From: Petrosia ficiformis | Taxonomy: Eukaryota; Porifera; Demospongiae; Haplosclerida; Petrosiidae | Length of the DNA stretch: 64,000 nucleotides | NCBI GenBank assembly: GCA_947044365.1 | Contig: OX345640.1 | Span: 3,708,001 to 3,772,000 of the forward strand | Reading direction: 5' to 3' | Part shown: one piece after another, positions 38,501 through 50,000 of the stretch | Position numbering within the stretch: position 1 is the first letter of the stretch | Layout: every line of letters starts with the position of its first letter | Program-made: the position numbers and the translations under genes | The notes under the pieces: model-generated | Databases searched by the model: none | What the model was told of the DNA's origin: nothing | The model's input: only the letters and a program-made list of their open reading frames with translations

Positions 38501-39715
38501 AAGTGCATCACCATATCCATCACTAAGGTAGTCATGTCCAAACCCATACTCAGCCACATATGAAGGATTACTAGTTAGTACTGTACAATATTCACTGGAA
38601 TTTGTGTCAAACTGGTAAATATCTCCATCATTTGAAAGTACTGTAATTTCTGCTAAGTTTGTTCCACACTTTATTTCTACTACAGTATTGTTTTCAGATG
38701 CAATAATTTTGTATCGTTGTCCATTAGTACGACTTGTTAATGGAGGTAATAGGAAACTACTTCCCCAGTTGACAGTCGGTGGTATTTGAGTACTAATAGG
38801 ATCACAATTACCATATTCAGTAGGTATTCGTGCACAATCATGTCCACCAACAACTGTCAATGGATGATCAGAAACAATTTTAGTTCCGCTAAGATCGAAA
38901 TAAAGTGTGGTTATTAATAGAGACTGCAGTTCGTGAAGTATGACTGTGTGACTGTCACCTGCAGATATATTCAAATATATGCCATCAGATAATTGTGGAT
39001 CTTCAGGAATAGATATATTTTGAGTGGGTGTGATTGTGACTGTTGTATTATCCCGACAACCAACCAGCAATACTTGACTGAATTTAGTAAGTGATAAAAC
39101 ATCAGCAGAAGCCCCATAATACGTGTATGCAGTAGTTAACTGTTCCAGATATGGATGAGCCACATGTGTCAATTGAGGAGTAGCATAGGAAGTATATCCA
39201 ATAACAAGGACAGTAATTGGATTTGTAGGGAGTGATGTAATGTGGAGTCCAAGATTACGATATTCATATCCACTATCCCTCACTTGAAATGATGTAGGGA
39301 TAGTTAAAGTAGCTGGACTGTTTGCAGAAGTTGTTCCAATATAATTGTATCCAGTCTTTGAAGAAATACTGAAAGATATTGAGGTATTCTCAAAGGTATG
39401 AACCCTGATTTGAATTGTTCCATCTGCCAAGTATTGCCTCAGAAAACCAATGTAGAAGTCACTCCCATAGGTTGAGAGTTCCTCACCATTGACAGTGATA
39501 TCTGTTGAAAATTAAAAGTCATAATTTTGGTTTGAGTTCGAACAAATAGCTAATATGGCGCTTCATGAGTCAAAATGTATTATCATGTATGTATGTATAT
39601 AATTATACATGAAAATTAGTTGGTTCTTTTTGTACAATTCAATCTTACCATTTTTGAGTGCAAGCATGCAAAAAATGAGTAATTGATACTTCAATCCTTG
39701 ACAGACTGCCTTCAT
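35518..39715 (-). CDS. Receptor D: one IgGFc-binding/Calx-beta module, membrane segment, acidic tail
   Basis: Five coding exons, high to low: 39715-39649, 39501-38008, 37906-37712, 37262-37122, 35984-35518. All phases agree and give 787 residues. Exon 1 is a 22-residue signal peptide (MKAVCQGLKYQLLIFCMLAL...). Exon 2 holds the IgGFc-binding domain (GHDCARIPTEYGNCDPISTQ, then IPPTVNWGSSFLLPPLTSR) and the start of Calx-beta, which exon 3 completes (VNFQSGETLKNITITILDD in the minus-strand frame). The last exon carries a longer Ser-rich stalk than C or E, a membrane segment (YIGVAIFIVSFAIMFMFTGI...) and a tail of about 30 residues with the single motif KYAFHDDLDD. Two transposon-like elements lie in the introns between exons 3 and 5 (37333-37629 and 36163-36964). 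A shared noncoding first exon probably ends at the donor at 40177. Confidence 0.87.
36163..36964. mobile_element. piggyBac-like MITE (802 bp) with TTAA target sites
   Basis: TTAA at 36159-36162 is followed by CCCTTAGAG, and CTCTAAGGG is followed by TTAA at 36965-36968. A TTAA duplication with CCC...GGG ends is the hallmark of piggyBac elements. Inside, about 185 bp near the left end (36270-36460) recurs in direct orientation near the right end (36790-36960), with TTTAGGCCAAAG and CCCTGACACCAATTA in both. No transposase frame is present. It sits in the last intron of receptor D. Confidence 0.8.
37333..37629. mobile_element. Fold-back/MITE with 17-bp perfect terminal repeats and TAACTA-rich core
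   Basis: The ends TTAGTGTTGTTTTAGTT and AACTAAAACAACACTAA are exact reverse complements. The 297-bp interior is built of ACTATAACTA-type motifs. GTTATA occurs close to both edges but does not abut the left one, so a target duplication is not proven. It lies in the intron between exons 3 and 4 of receptor D. The superfamily is uncertain; TAGTG-type ends suggest hAT. Confidence 0.65.
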
Positions 39716-41640
39716 ATTTCACTCTGCAAGATAATGATGTACTACAGTCAATGACCTTCACTAAATTTATCTTGATAAAAAGTTATAATTATATTCCTGT
39801 TGAGTAACGATATTAAAAAGGTATTAATTTTTTATACGAGAACAACACAGATACTAGCAATTTATTACATTGTATATAATTATGTTGAATCAGGAATGCT
39901 GGAGACTAATTTCCAAGGTGAAATAGAGATGACAATTGTATACTTATTTTTATGATACAATAATTAGAGTAAAATAACACATCTATTATCGGCATTAAAG
40001 CTAGCATTTGAGTGTAGCAGTTATGCAAGTTATAATTGTACTGTAATTTATATAGCTGTAACATAAAAATGGAGTTTTGCTTTTAATTTAACAAACTATG
40101 TATTTTGAGCTATGTTGATATCAGTACTTTCAATAGTTAAGTAGGTTATATATATTATACATGTTAAAGTCATTACCTTGTGCTGACAGATAATTATGCA
40201 ACTTTAGGGTTGATATATTCCTTGTACTAAAACTTCAAACTGCAACTGAAGCCTATTCACTGGTCAAACTAACTTCATGCACCTTGTGTGGCCACAGTAA
40301 TAGTAGTCATTGCTTATTTAAGATTAATATTCATGCAGTATTGCAACAACACATAAATAACTAATGCTCTGAAGTTATCAACCAAACGTTTTTGTTTATC
40401 TTCACTTCTTTAAATCATGCATTTTGTTGATAATGTGTCGCCCTATATATAATGGAGTCATAGCAGGCAAGTAAATCCTAAATGATATATTTTGTTTTTG
40501 GAACAGAAAAGATTTAAGAAATCAAGTGGGTTTGAACAATTATTTGCAACAACAACTTCAAATATATTCACAGTATCACTCATCATTTCCTGTATGACTT
40601 TCATTGTGCCGCCATAAATGGTATTATGGTATTTAGTATAAAATAAACACAAATCATGAATATTTTCTGTCACATGCACAAACAAATGATGAACATTGTT
40701 ATGTATTGTTTCTATTATTCCGTTGTTCATATCTTTTATTTAGTAATGGTGATTCACATTCACATTGACTTGCATCCAAATTGGTATCTCAAATTTCAAT
40801 CCTTTATGAGTTACAGAAAAATCATGTACTACTCATAATATTTATCATTAAGCCATGTATTGCATCCAAATTTTGAGGACATTATGGATGTCAACAGCTT
40901 TTTTTTTTGTTGTAAATAGCCGAAGAAGGCCCTCAGCCAAAACATTTCAGAACTTATTTATTACTTTTCAATAATGCTTTAAACAAAACTAATTAAACAT
41001 ATGAGTCGTTAAACCATGTATTAGTATATAGCATGTTCAATCATAATGTAAACTTTATCTCTGCATTTTTCAAATTTGATGATAGATCTAGTATATATTC
41101 AATATAATTATGCATGTAAACAATTAATGTAAGACATAAGCACTGCCTGTCTTGAACCAGATCTCACTACTGGATGTTTTAGTCTGATAATCATCTAAAA
41201 CACTATCTGAAATGTGTATGATTAAGTGACTGAATTTTACACGAGTCCCATCTGAAAAGTATAACAAATCCATGTGAAAGTGATGACCCAATTTTGTCCA
41301 AAAATCACCTTATTTTGTCTGAAAGTACTCTGAACACAATTCAAGTTTGGATCTCATTTTAATCCAGCGTGATAATGTTAACTTGCATTTAATTGCTGAG
41401 TAATATTTGAATGTTGTAACTGAACAATTGTTATAAAAAACTCAATTACAGCATAAATAATAAAAGAAACTAAAACTAGATTACAGTGGCATTGTAAGAT
41501 ATAATAATAATTAATGATGTACAACACAACAACGAATGAAATGTACAACAACAATTTAATACTAACCATAACTGTTCACAATAACACAGTAATAATAATA
41601 ATAATAATAGTAATAACACAACACAAGTTAAAGTTTAGTT
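39716..41640. other. Spacer upstream of receptor D, partly a copy of the TRAF 1 upstream spacer
   Basis: 39716-40330 is the promoter-side flank of receptor D. It includes the donor of a probable noncoding first exon at 40177. From about 40376 the sequence resembles 55226-55440, and parts near 40600-41160 resemble 19780-20430. No intact gene is supported. Confidence 0.5.
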
Positions 41641-41982
41641 CTAACCAATATATTTACTGTTAGGCTTATGTGGCCTTTTTCCACGTACAGTAGTAGTTTC
41701 TTTAAAAATATCTTTATGTTCCAGTTGTCCATAGACATATCCACCACTTGGCAAATTGTTTATTATCTTTTCTACTTTCCATAGGAAGATATCACCACTC
41801 TACAAGGCAAAATACATATGTATTATAATTAATCTTGAAAGGAGGAAATATAAATTACCTCCAATTCACTGAGTTTCACTTTGCAACTTTTGTCATTTGA
41901 TTTAACTGAAGCTGGCAGTTCCAATTCTGTAAATTCATCAGCATTGATGAATGTAGTAAATAATAACTCAGCATACATAGGG
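41641..41982 (-). CDS. Unrecognised gene, last two exons only (partial)
   Basis: The last exon 41799-41641 starts after TTGCCTTGTAG and reads SGDIFLWKVEKIINNL... to a stop (TAG) at 41643-41641. The preceding exon ends at the donor at 41859 (TTGGAG|GTAATT) and is open back to an in-frame ATG at about 41978 (MYAELLFTTF..., then ELELPASVKSNDKS). Both junctions are phase 0. I recognise no family. The 820 bp that holds these exons (about 41161-41980) interrupts sequence that is continuous at 20420-20440, so it is an insertion specific to this copy and the exons may be a captured fragment with no transcript of their own. Confidence 0.45.
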
Positions 41983-42467
41983 GTTCAGTTCATTCAAAAA
42001 TTACTCTTGGAGGTGGGCGGTACTGTCCCATATACAGTTGTGTAACTTGTGTTTAATACTTATAGTTAGTTTTTTCCAGTATTACTTTCTGAGAACAACA
42101 ATAAGCCTCCTGCAATTTTACTGATAGTACACATAATTATGTGGTTCTATTATTCAGATACCTCAAATTTTAATGTTTCGTCTCTAGCTGAAATTCATTT
42201 GGTCAATCTGTTTGCATTGATGACAAATCATAGTTATATATAACAAGTTGCAAATCTAGCAATGAAGTTATAATTATTGACATGAAAATATAAAACACAC
42301 ACTGACACACATGAATGCAAACGTATATAATTAATTATGCAAATAAGTGATTTTGCTGTAATCTCGAGCTTGTATATCAATTTTGGGGGTGTGTAGCTAG
42401 ACTACTTGTATAAATTAACACGAAGTTCTTTTATTATAGTTCTCTTTATTCTTGTTATAGATAATAA

Positions 42468-45389
42468 ATGGATGAAGAAATTCAGTTTGTTAATCCACCA
42501 CCTTACGATTACACTTGTCCTGTCTATCTTCAATTACTGAAAGATGCCCACCAGACAACATGTTGTGGTAATCATATATGTTATGGATGCATCACTCAAC
42601 TTAAGAGCATGCCAGATGTCACATGTCCTCAATGCCGCCATGATAAGTTTGATACAACTCCTGACAAGTTCTTCTCACGTCAATTGCAAAATTTGGAAGC
42701 TTGTTGCTTTTATGCAGAATGGTTGGACTGGTGAGCTACGCTACCTGGAAAAGCATCTAGAAATAAGCTGCAAAAGATGTGTAGTGACATGTCAACATTT
42801 TATCTCCAAGGTTAGCTCAAGCTCAATGAAAGACCATTTGTGAGGAGTTATTTATTGATTGTCCTAACGGATGCCCAAATGGTAAAATTAAATGTAAAAC
42901 AATTCAAAACCATCTCGAAAACGAATGCCCTTCACGAGTAATTGTTTCTTCATCAAGATCAATGGATAGTATACCATTTGCTGCTAACATAATTGTCCAA
43001 ATAGCACCGCTGTCATTTACCATGACAAATTACTCATGGTATATAAAGCGCGAAGATCCTTGGTTTAGTCCTCCATTTTATAGTCATAACAAAGGCTATA
43101 AGCTATGTTTTTAAGTTTTTGCAGATTACTACAATGCCAAAGTCACTGTACTTGCATGTGTCTTAAAAGGAAAATATGACCGATTGCTACAATGGCCTCT
43201 TCGCGCTGAAGTAGAGGTGAGTCTCTTTAACTGGAGAGACAATGTTAATTACTTTAACAAGACACTTTATCTCACAGGAGACCACTTGTGTGAGTCAAAC
43301 TTTTACCGAAAACCTACCTTTATTAGGTAAAGGTAATTCAGAATTTATACCTCACAATGAGCTTATGTATGACTCTGATAAGAACACAGAATGTTTACAA
43401 CACGACTGTTTAAGCTTTAGAGTAAACAAAGTATCCATTTTGCCAACACCCAAAATTCCAGAGCTTCCACCATGGGCTACAGAAAAGTGTGTATGTCATT
43501 TTGTTACCTCATTTGCTTTTAGCAAAAAAAAGCTGCTACATTTCATGGTCCTCCTTTTTATACACATGATAGAGGATATAAGCTTTTTGCTTTGGCTTAT
43601 CTTGATGGAGTTCACACGGGAAAAGGTTCCCATGTATCTCTTTATGTTGCACTCATGAAAGGTGAGCATGACGATATATTAGCTTGGCCTTTCAGCGGAG
43701 ATGTTTGTATTTCCATGCTAAATTGGAGGGAAGACAAGAATCATCAAGAATGCACAATTAGATTTAATAAAGGAATAGCAAGTGCTGCTACCGCTAGAGT
43801 GGTTGCTGGTCATAATGTTGCTCCAAAATCCTGGGGATACCCACAATTCATAGCACACTCTGCCCTTCCATATAATCAAAGTACAAAAACAGAATTTCTA
43901 AGAGATGACTGCCTTCTTTTAAAAGTTAAATCTGCGGTATTTTACTCATCCTTTGGCAATTCTAAAGTTCCATCTTGGAGACATCATGCACAAAACTCTC
44001 AATCACTTTGTGAGTTTACTTTAAGCCAGTTTTCTCTACGCAAGCAACACAACAATGAATTTTACAGTGATGCTTTTTTTAGTAATAGCAATGGATATAA
44101 AATGCAGCTAAGAGTTGATGCTAACAAAAATGGTCATGTTGGAGTGTTTGTGTTTTTAATGAAAGGCCCAAATGATGATAGTCTCCTGTGGCCTTTTAGT
44201 GGTGATGTTATAGTTGAGCTCCTGAATTGGAGAGATGACAGATCCCATTACAAAAACATTTGCAAATGTTACCAATACTGCACGTCATCGTGTAACAGAT
44301 GGTGAGCGAGGTTCAGGCTGGGGGCATGAACAGTATATACAACATTCAGCACTTGAAGTCAACTATTCCAGCAATACACAGTATCTTCAAGATGGTTGTC
44401 TTCATTTTAGAGTGAAAGAGGTAGCTGTCTATTCAACTGCTCTTTGTCGGAAATCTCCAAGGTGGCAAAAGCCTCAGTCAGTTTCACCTTACCTTGAATT
44501 TACTCTTACAAACTTTTCAAAGCATCGTGACCTTGGTACCTCCTACATAAGCAATGCATTTTTAGCAGGCTACAACTTGAAAATGCGGCTGGAAATTAAA
44601 GCACGAAGGACCAATGTTGATTTATGTAAACATGTTGCAGTATATGCCGCCACAATAATGAAAGGTGAAAATGATGACAACTTAGTGTGGCCTCTTGAGG
44701 CCGATATTGTTATTGAGCTTCTCAATTGGAGAGGAAACGTTAAACCATCAAGTTCACACAATATCATTCAATGAACGAACACCAACTGCAATTAGGAGCC
44801 AAGTTACATCTGGAGAAGCAAATTCAGAAAGTTGGGGTACACACGAGTTGATACCTTATACCTCACTCAGTTACAACAATGCCACTAGTACTGAGTATTT
44901 ACAAGATGATTGTCTGAGGTTTAGGGTCAAAGAAGTAGTTGTGTATTCAACTCCTCATTCCAGAAAAATTCCCAATTGGCAAAGTCGCTTTCCTCAATTT
45001 CCTGAGTTTACAGTAACACAAATCTCTCGACGTATGAAATTAGAAATACTTCCCAAGGTTATAAGATGTGCCTTAAAGTACATGCTAGTGGTTATGGTTC
45101 TGCTAAAGGCACACATATATTTGTGTATGCATACTTATTAAAAGGTGATCACGACAATACAATACGTTGGCCTTTCACTGGTGATATTGTTATTGAGATT
45201 TTGAATTGGAAAGGTGACCACAGTCATCATAGAAAGGTTTTACAATTCAACGATGATAGTACTAATGATTCTCGTAATAGGGTTTATGAAGCTGATATTG
45301 CTCCAAGTGGTTGGGGTGATGGTGAAGTAGTACCTCATAGCATTTTGTTCCCTAGATATGCCTCAGATACCGAGTATCTTGAAGATGAC
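42468..45389 (+). pseudogene. TRAF 2: broken copy of the six-MATH TRAF gene
   Basis: It aligns with TRAF 1 from its start to the middle of the end of MATH 5. The start, the 5' acceptor and most residues are kept, but the frame is broken many times: a deletion near 42708 inside the first zinc finger, further frame changes near 42840, 43112, 43270 and 43530, and others near 44265, 44740 and 45045. The second RING cysteine is Tyr (CPVY for CPVC). The coding sequence stops at GAAGATGAC (45381-45389), where the homologue of 25498-26287 is missing and 3' untranslated sequence follows at once, so MATH 6 is gone. Long open pieces remain (for example 43592-44305). It could still be transcribed, but no full-length TRAF protein can be made. 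Confidence 0.92.
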
Positions 45390-46005
45390 ACTTTTATAGT
45401 TACTTGTTAATATTAAAACTGAAGTTATTATATACTATCTCTGAATTATTATTATAATTATCATTGAAAGAGATTACAATATGAACAAGTGTATATAGAG
45501 AAAAAAACATCCCTATATTTGCTTTGTGATGACTATGTATTAAGCATTGCTGATGGCACTAGTGTCTCTACCTTTCTGTGTATATACTCCTGGGGCCTCA
45601 AGACGTAAGTGTAAGCCTAATTGCAGTCTAAATACACAGATGTCTGATGAACTGACTGAGGTACTCCTTCAAGGTTCTAAATGATGACTTCCTCGTGTCT
45701 GAAACTCAACAACTTATCATACTTAATTGTTAAAGATTCTTGCATAATATCTACCTGGCTGGTCCGTAGCTCAAACGCGCGTTCTTTTACGCGCCACGCC
45801 CATTAATTGACCGAGCCCCCCGGGAATGACGCAACTTCCTTAACTACGTATACAACGCATAGTCGCGCAAGTGACACAAGAATATATATTATATTTATCA
45901 AACAATGTTTATTTACCATAGAAACAACGAATCCATACATTTTCAATTAGACATTCAAATCACGCACTATGACAATATTTTCCAGTATTTTTATAGAGTC
46001 ATATG

Positions 46006-46046
46006 ACCGGAAGTTTTATTGCACGGAAAATCACCTGACCGGAAGT
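46006..46046 (+). promoter_or_regulatory. Two ETS-type motifs 32 bp apart
   Basis: ACCGGAAGT occurs at 46006-46014 and 46038-46046 within a repeated 17-bp block (GACCGGAAGTTTTATTG). ACCGGAAGT is the consensus core bound by ETS-family factors and is common in housekeeping promoters. A short open exon with a good donor follows 80 bp downstream. Promoter function is inferred. Confidence 0.45.
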
Positions 46047-46127
46047 TTTATTGTATTGCGTGTCACATGCTGCTAAGTAAAAATTGTGTAGAAAGAGATT
46101 ACTCTCTAATTTCTTTAGTTTTGGCGA

Positions 46128-46172
46128 TGGTGAAGTTAGTAAACATGAGTTGTGATAAAATTATGAACGAGG
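46128..46172 (+). CDS. Possible orphan first exon (15 codons) with splice donor
   Basis: ATG at 46128 opens MVKLVNMSCDKIMNE and ends at a consensus donor, GAG|GTAAGT. It lies just downstream of the paired ETS motifs. No matching downstream exon was found, so it may be the 5' end of a gene captured in the insertion. It could equally be chance. Confidence 0.25.
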
Positions 46173-46404
46173 TAAGTTATGTTTATGATAAAATGTGAAA
46201 GTAGAGAAGTTTATATATGTGCAGTGCTGAAAGTCTTTTTTCGGGTTGGAGGTTGCCCGAGATAGCTACTGTTTTGGGATTTAACTTGTGAAATGCTTCA
46301 AGATTACCATCTTTATCATGATAGTTTGAATAATAAAGTATTGCTAAGTAGTAATAGGCAAAAACAAGCATTATTTGATAAATATATTATAATTATATGT
46401 TATA

Positions 46405-46517
46405 GTTATAAAATGCGCTTGCGGTTTATAACAGAATTCTAAGCCCTAGCAACAAGGGCGGTTCGCCCGAGTGCGCGGCTTAGAATTCTGTTATAAACCG
46501 CACGCGCATTTTATAAC
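46405..46517. repeat. Fold-back with 41-bp arms and GC-rich structured loop
   Basis: Arm 46405-46445 (begins GTTATAAAATGCGC) pairs with 46477-46517 (ends GCGCATTTTATAAC) with about two mismatches. The 31-bp loop contains a second small hairpin, GGGCGGTTCGCCC. A further inverted repeat with a related GTTATAAACCG core lies at 46937-46966. These may be the ends or internal repeats of a nonautonomous element. Confidence 0.75.
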
Positions 46518-46936
46518 TGTTTTCTAGCCACCCACTTCAATTCAAACACTCGCCTTGCTACCTTCCAGCAACTAACGAAGGATAATGTTGATATGTATGG
46601 CGTTCTTAGAAGTTCTTTAATACATTCAAACAAGTTAAAAGTCTGTACTGTTAATTAAAAATACGGAAGTTATGAAGCTTAGCCAGAGTGTGGGCGTAGC
46701 CCGGGACGTTTCATACATTCGCCTTGCTGTTCTTCTGCAACTAACGAAGCATGAATTTCACATCTGTAGCTTTCTTAACACTTCAACTCACCAGTAAAAG
46801 AAATTACAATCTTGAATCTTGTAAAATGCAAGAGTTATCGAGCTAAGAACAGTTGTTTCTGCAACGCCCCGCCCACACAATTTTCTAATTTACGCATGCG
46901 CCATACTATTACCTTGGTTACAGCGTCTGCGAAACT

Positions 46937-46966
46937 GGGAAGTTATAAACCGGTCTATAACTTCCC
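46937..46966. repeat. Short inverted repeat GGGAAGTTATA...TATAACTTCCC
   Basis: Eleven-base perfect arms with an 8-base spacer. It shares the GTTATAAACCG core with the fold-back at 46405-46517 and lies near one edge of the 1.1-kb insertion. Confidence 0.6.
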
Positions 46967-47087
46967 TTATAGTTGAAATATAACAATAGCAACAACATAG
47001 TAACAGGCTAGAAATATATATATATACATTAAACCCCGTGGAAAGCAATTATAGAGATGGCCCTACGGGCCATAAATATTAGCAATA

Positions 47088-50000
47088 TATTTTATAGTTA
47101 CATAAACATAAAAACAACAATATTTTTAGACTTCACAGAAGCATCAGGCATATATAGGGTCTAGCTCTATTTGTTTTTCCTGGTGATTCACCATAACAGG
47201 TTCTTCATCATTTTTGTTCCTTTTACAACAACAATTGCAAGCAATTGCACCTACCAATATACACATTATGGCAAGTAAAACGATGATTACAGCACCAGCA
47301 ATTCCCAGGTATAGGGTACGAGAAAGCTCAACACTTGATTGTTTTTCACCTTCTAGTTTCATATAAACCTGATCTGGATCTAACATAATATTAATATCAG
47401 GTGAATCTGATGATAATTGTACAATCCATGATGCAACCTCTGTGTGACTCCCAGCAAAAGTAATGTGAGAGAAATTTGTCTTTATTGTATATTCTTCAGA
47501 ATAGTAGTTGAACTCAACAACACAAACTTGAGCAACATCTGGATAGAGTACGTAGTACAGTTAAATACATAATGGATGATTACTTTTAAAGAAATATATA
47601 TATAAATAATTATGATTGTTAGATATTAGATATGAAATTAAGTAATACATGCACACAAGAAGTGAAATTTACTTTAAAATTAATGTATTTATTTCAACCA
47701 ATTTTATTGATTAAAACTGTTTGTCTTTTGTGTTCTTGAATGTGAGAATATGTATAGCACACTGCCTTAATAAACTATATTAACTATATTAACTGTATTA
47801 ACTATATGAGGTTGCTACCAGATGTCTATATGCTTCCTACACAATTAGGATTTATATACGCCTGGGCTAACTAAAACTTGGAAATAACAGATCAAAATTC
47901 ATAAACCACCTTCTGTTGGTCCAATTGCAGTTAGTGTAACATGTACTGACACACCAAACTGTATTTTTCCGGACAGGATACCAAAGTTGAAAGTTGTTTC
48001 ACCATCACTTGTTACTACTGATGAATTTTTAGTGAATCCAATTCTAACAACTGAAATATAGTGATTATGAAACATTCACTACAGCAAACCACAATTATTC
48101 ATGTTTTATAATTGTGAATGAAATTATATAATAATCAATGTATTACATTACACATTCTATTGTGAATAAGTGAACACATCATACTAGGATAGTTATTATA
48201 AAATAAAAAGTAAAGTATAACTATTCAGACATTACATAGCCATATGCAAAACTATAGTACACTGTTAAAATCTGTGCTTTCGTGATACCCCACCTCACAA
48301 GATGATAAACTAGGGTATAACCACAGCACTGTTTGGGTGCGTTAGTGTTGACCCTTCAGTATAATAATACACTCAGTAATAATTATGCATTATTATAATA
48401 ATTGCCAAGCGAAAACATTTAGTTTGTATATCTAGTGAATCTATCAACTCCCCGCCCCTAGGAACTGTGTGGTATAGAGGTACAGTATTTGTGCTACAAT
48501 TATAAATAGTCTAATGCTATGATATTTGGAAATAAAAGCCCATCAATTGCAACTTGGCAAACTACAAAAACATTCATATTCAAATTACCATCATTATCTT
48601 GTATTGCCACAACTGCTGTACTAACAGGATAGGTAACAACTCCCTCCATTGATTCAATCTTCAAAATGAAGTATTCTGTTCCCTCTGCATATGAGTCATC
48701 CAGTATTGTAAACATTTTTAAGTGTCTCTCCTGATTGGAAATTCACTACCTTATTTATTGATATATAATCAACTCCTTCTAAAAATAGAAATAGAAAACA
48801 CATAAATGATAGTAGTTAGAAGAAAGACATCCAAAACAATAATTATATTCCCAATGCATGTACAGCATTGTATGTGTATTATGATGTATACATAACATGT
48901 GTCTGTACATTGAATCACATTCTTTGTTATTTTATTTAGCAGTCAAATAATACTGCATATACACACACTATAGATTGTATTCTCACCAATAGCAGTAGCA
49001 ACTTGAGATGATAAAACATTTATAAAAACAGAAACTGATGAAGTTATATCTCCCAATCTTTCCAAGACTACAAAAACAACTTCGTCTCCTTCTTCTACGG
49101 AATACTTTTCTGTTTTAAAGCCGATTTCAGGTAAGGTAACATCAATATTAAGAGAATTTAGCTTCATTCCTGCAGCATACCCATAAGCAACATCATCGAG
49201 AAATCCATAAACAGTGACACCTATCTGTCCATTAATATCAGTGTGACTAATAGTGACAGTACCACAAAACTCAGTGCTATATCCATATCCAGCAATTGAT
49301 CCATTGGGATAGTATATAGTAGCCCAGGAAGGGGTAAGTGTGAATCCATTATGTAAATATGTCTGGTTGAAGTATTGGTCATTAGGTACTAGAATGCTGT
49401 AATAATTTTTTAACATGGTTACAAAAGATGAGAATGTGACACTGTGTATATATTGATCCAATGGAGGTATTGTCATAAGAAGTGGATCACCATATCCATC
49501 ACTAAGGTAGTCATGTCCAAACCCATATTCAACCACATATGAAGGATTACTAGTTAGTACTGTGCAATATTCATTAGAATTTGTGTCAAACTGGTGAATG
49601 TCTCCATCATTTGAAAGTACTACAATTTCATTTACATTTGTTCCACATTTTATTTCTGCTATAGTATTGTTTTCAGATGCTATAATTTTGTATCGTTGTC
49701 CATTAGTACGACTTGTTAATGGAGGTAATAGGAAACTATTTCCCCAGTTGACAGTCGGTGGTATTTGAGTACTAATAGGATCACAGTCATCATATTCAGT
49801 AGGTATTTGTACACAATCATGTCCACCAACAACTGTCAATGGATGATTAGAAACAATTTTAGTTCCACTAAGATCAATATCTGCTTCCCCTATTAATAGA
49901 GACTGCAGTTCTTGAAGTGTAACTGTGTGACTGTCACCTGCAGATATATTCAAATAAATGCTATCAGATAACTGTGGATTTTCAGGTAAAGATATATCTT

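Larger units (their letters stand above)
45390..47143. other. Composite spacer: TRAF 3' flank, inverted repeat copy, 1.1-kb insertion
   Basis: 45390-45480 matches the TRAF 1 3' flank. 45489-45515, 45765-45895 and 47015-47077 are reverse-complement copies of the TRAF 1 upstream region (22240-22280, 21885-22010 and 21826-21875). Between the last two lies about 1.1 kb of different sequence (45900-47010). That insert holds two ETS-type motifs, a possible first exon (46128-46172), the palindrome at 46405-46517 and a smaller inverted repeat at 46937-46966. Confidence 0.7.
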
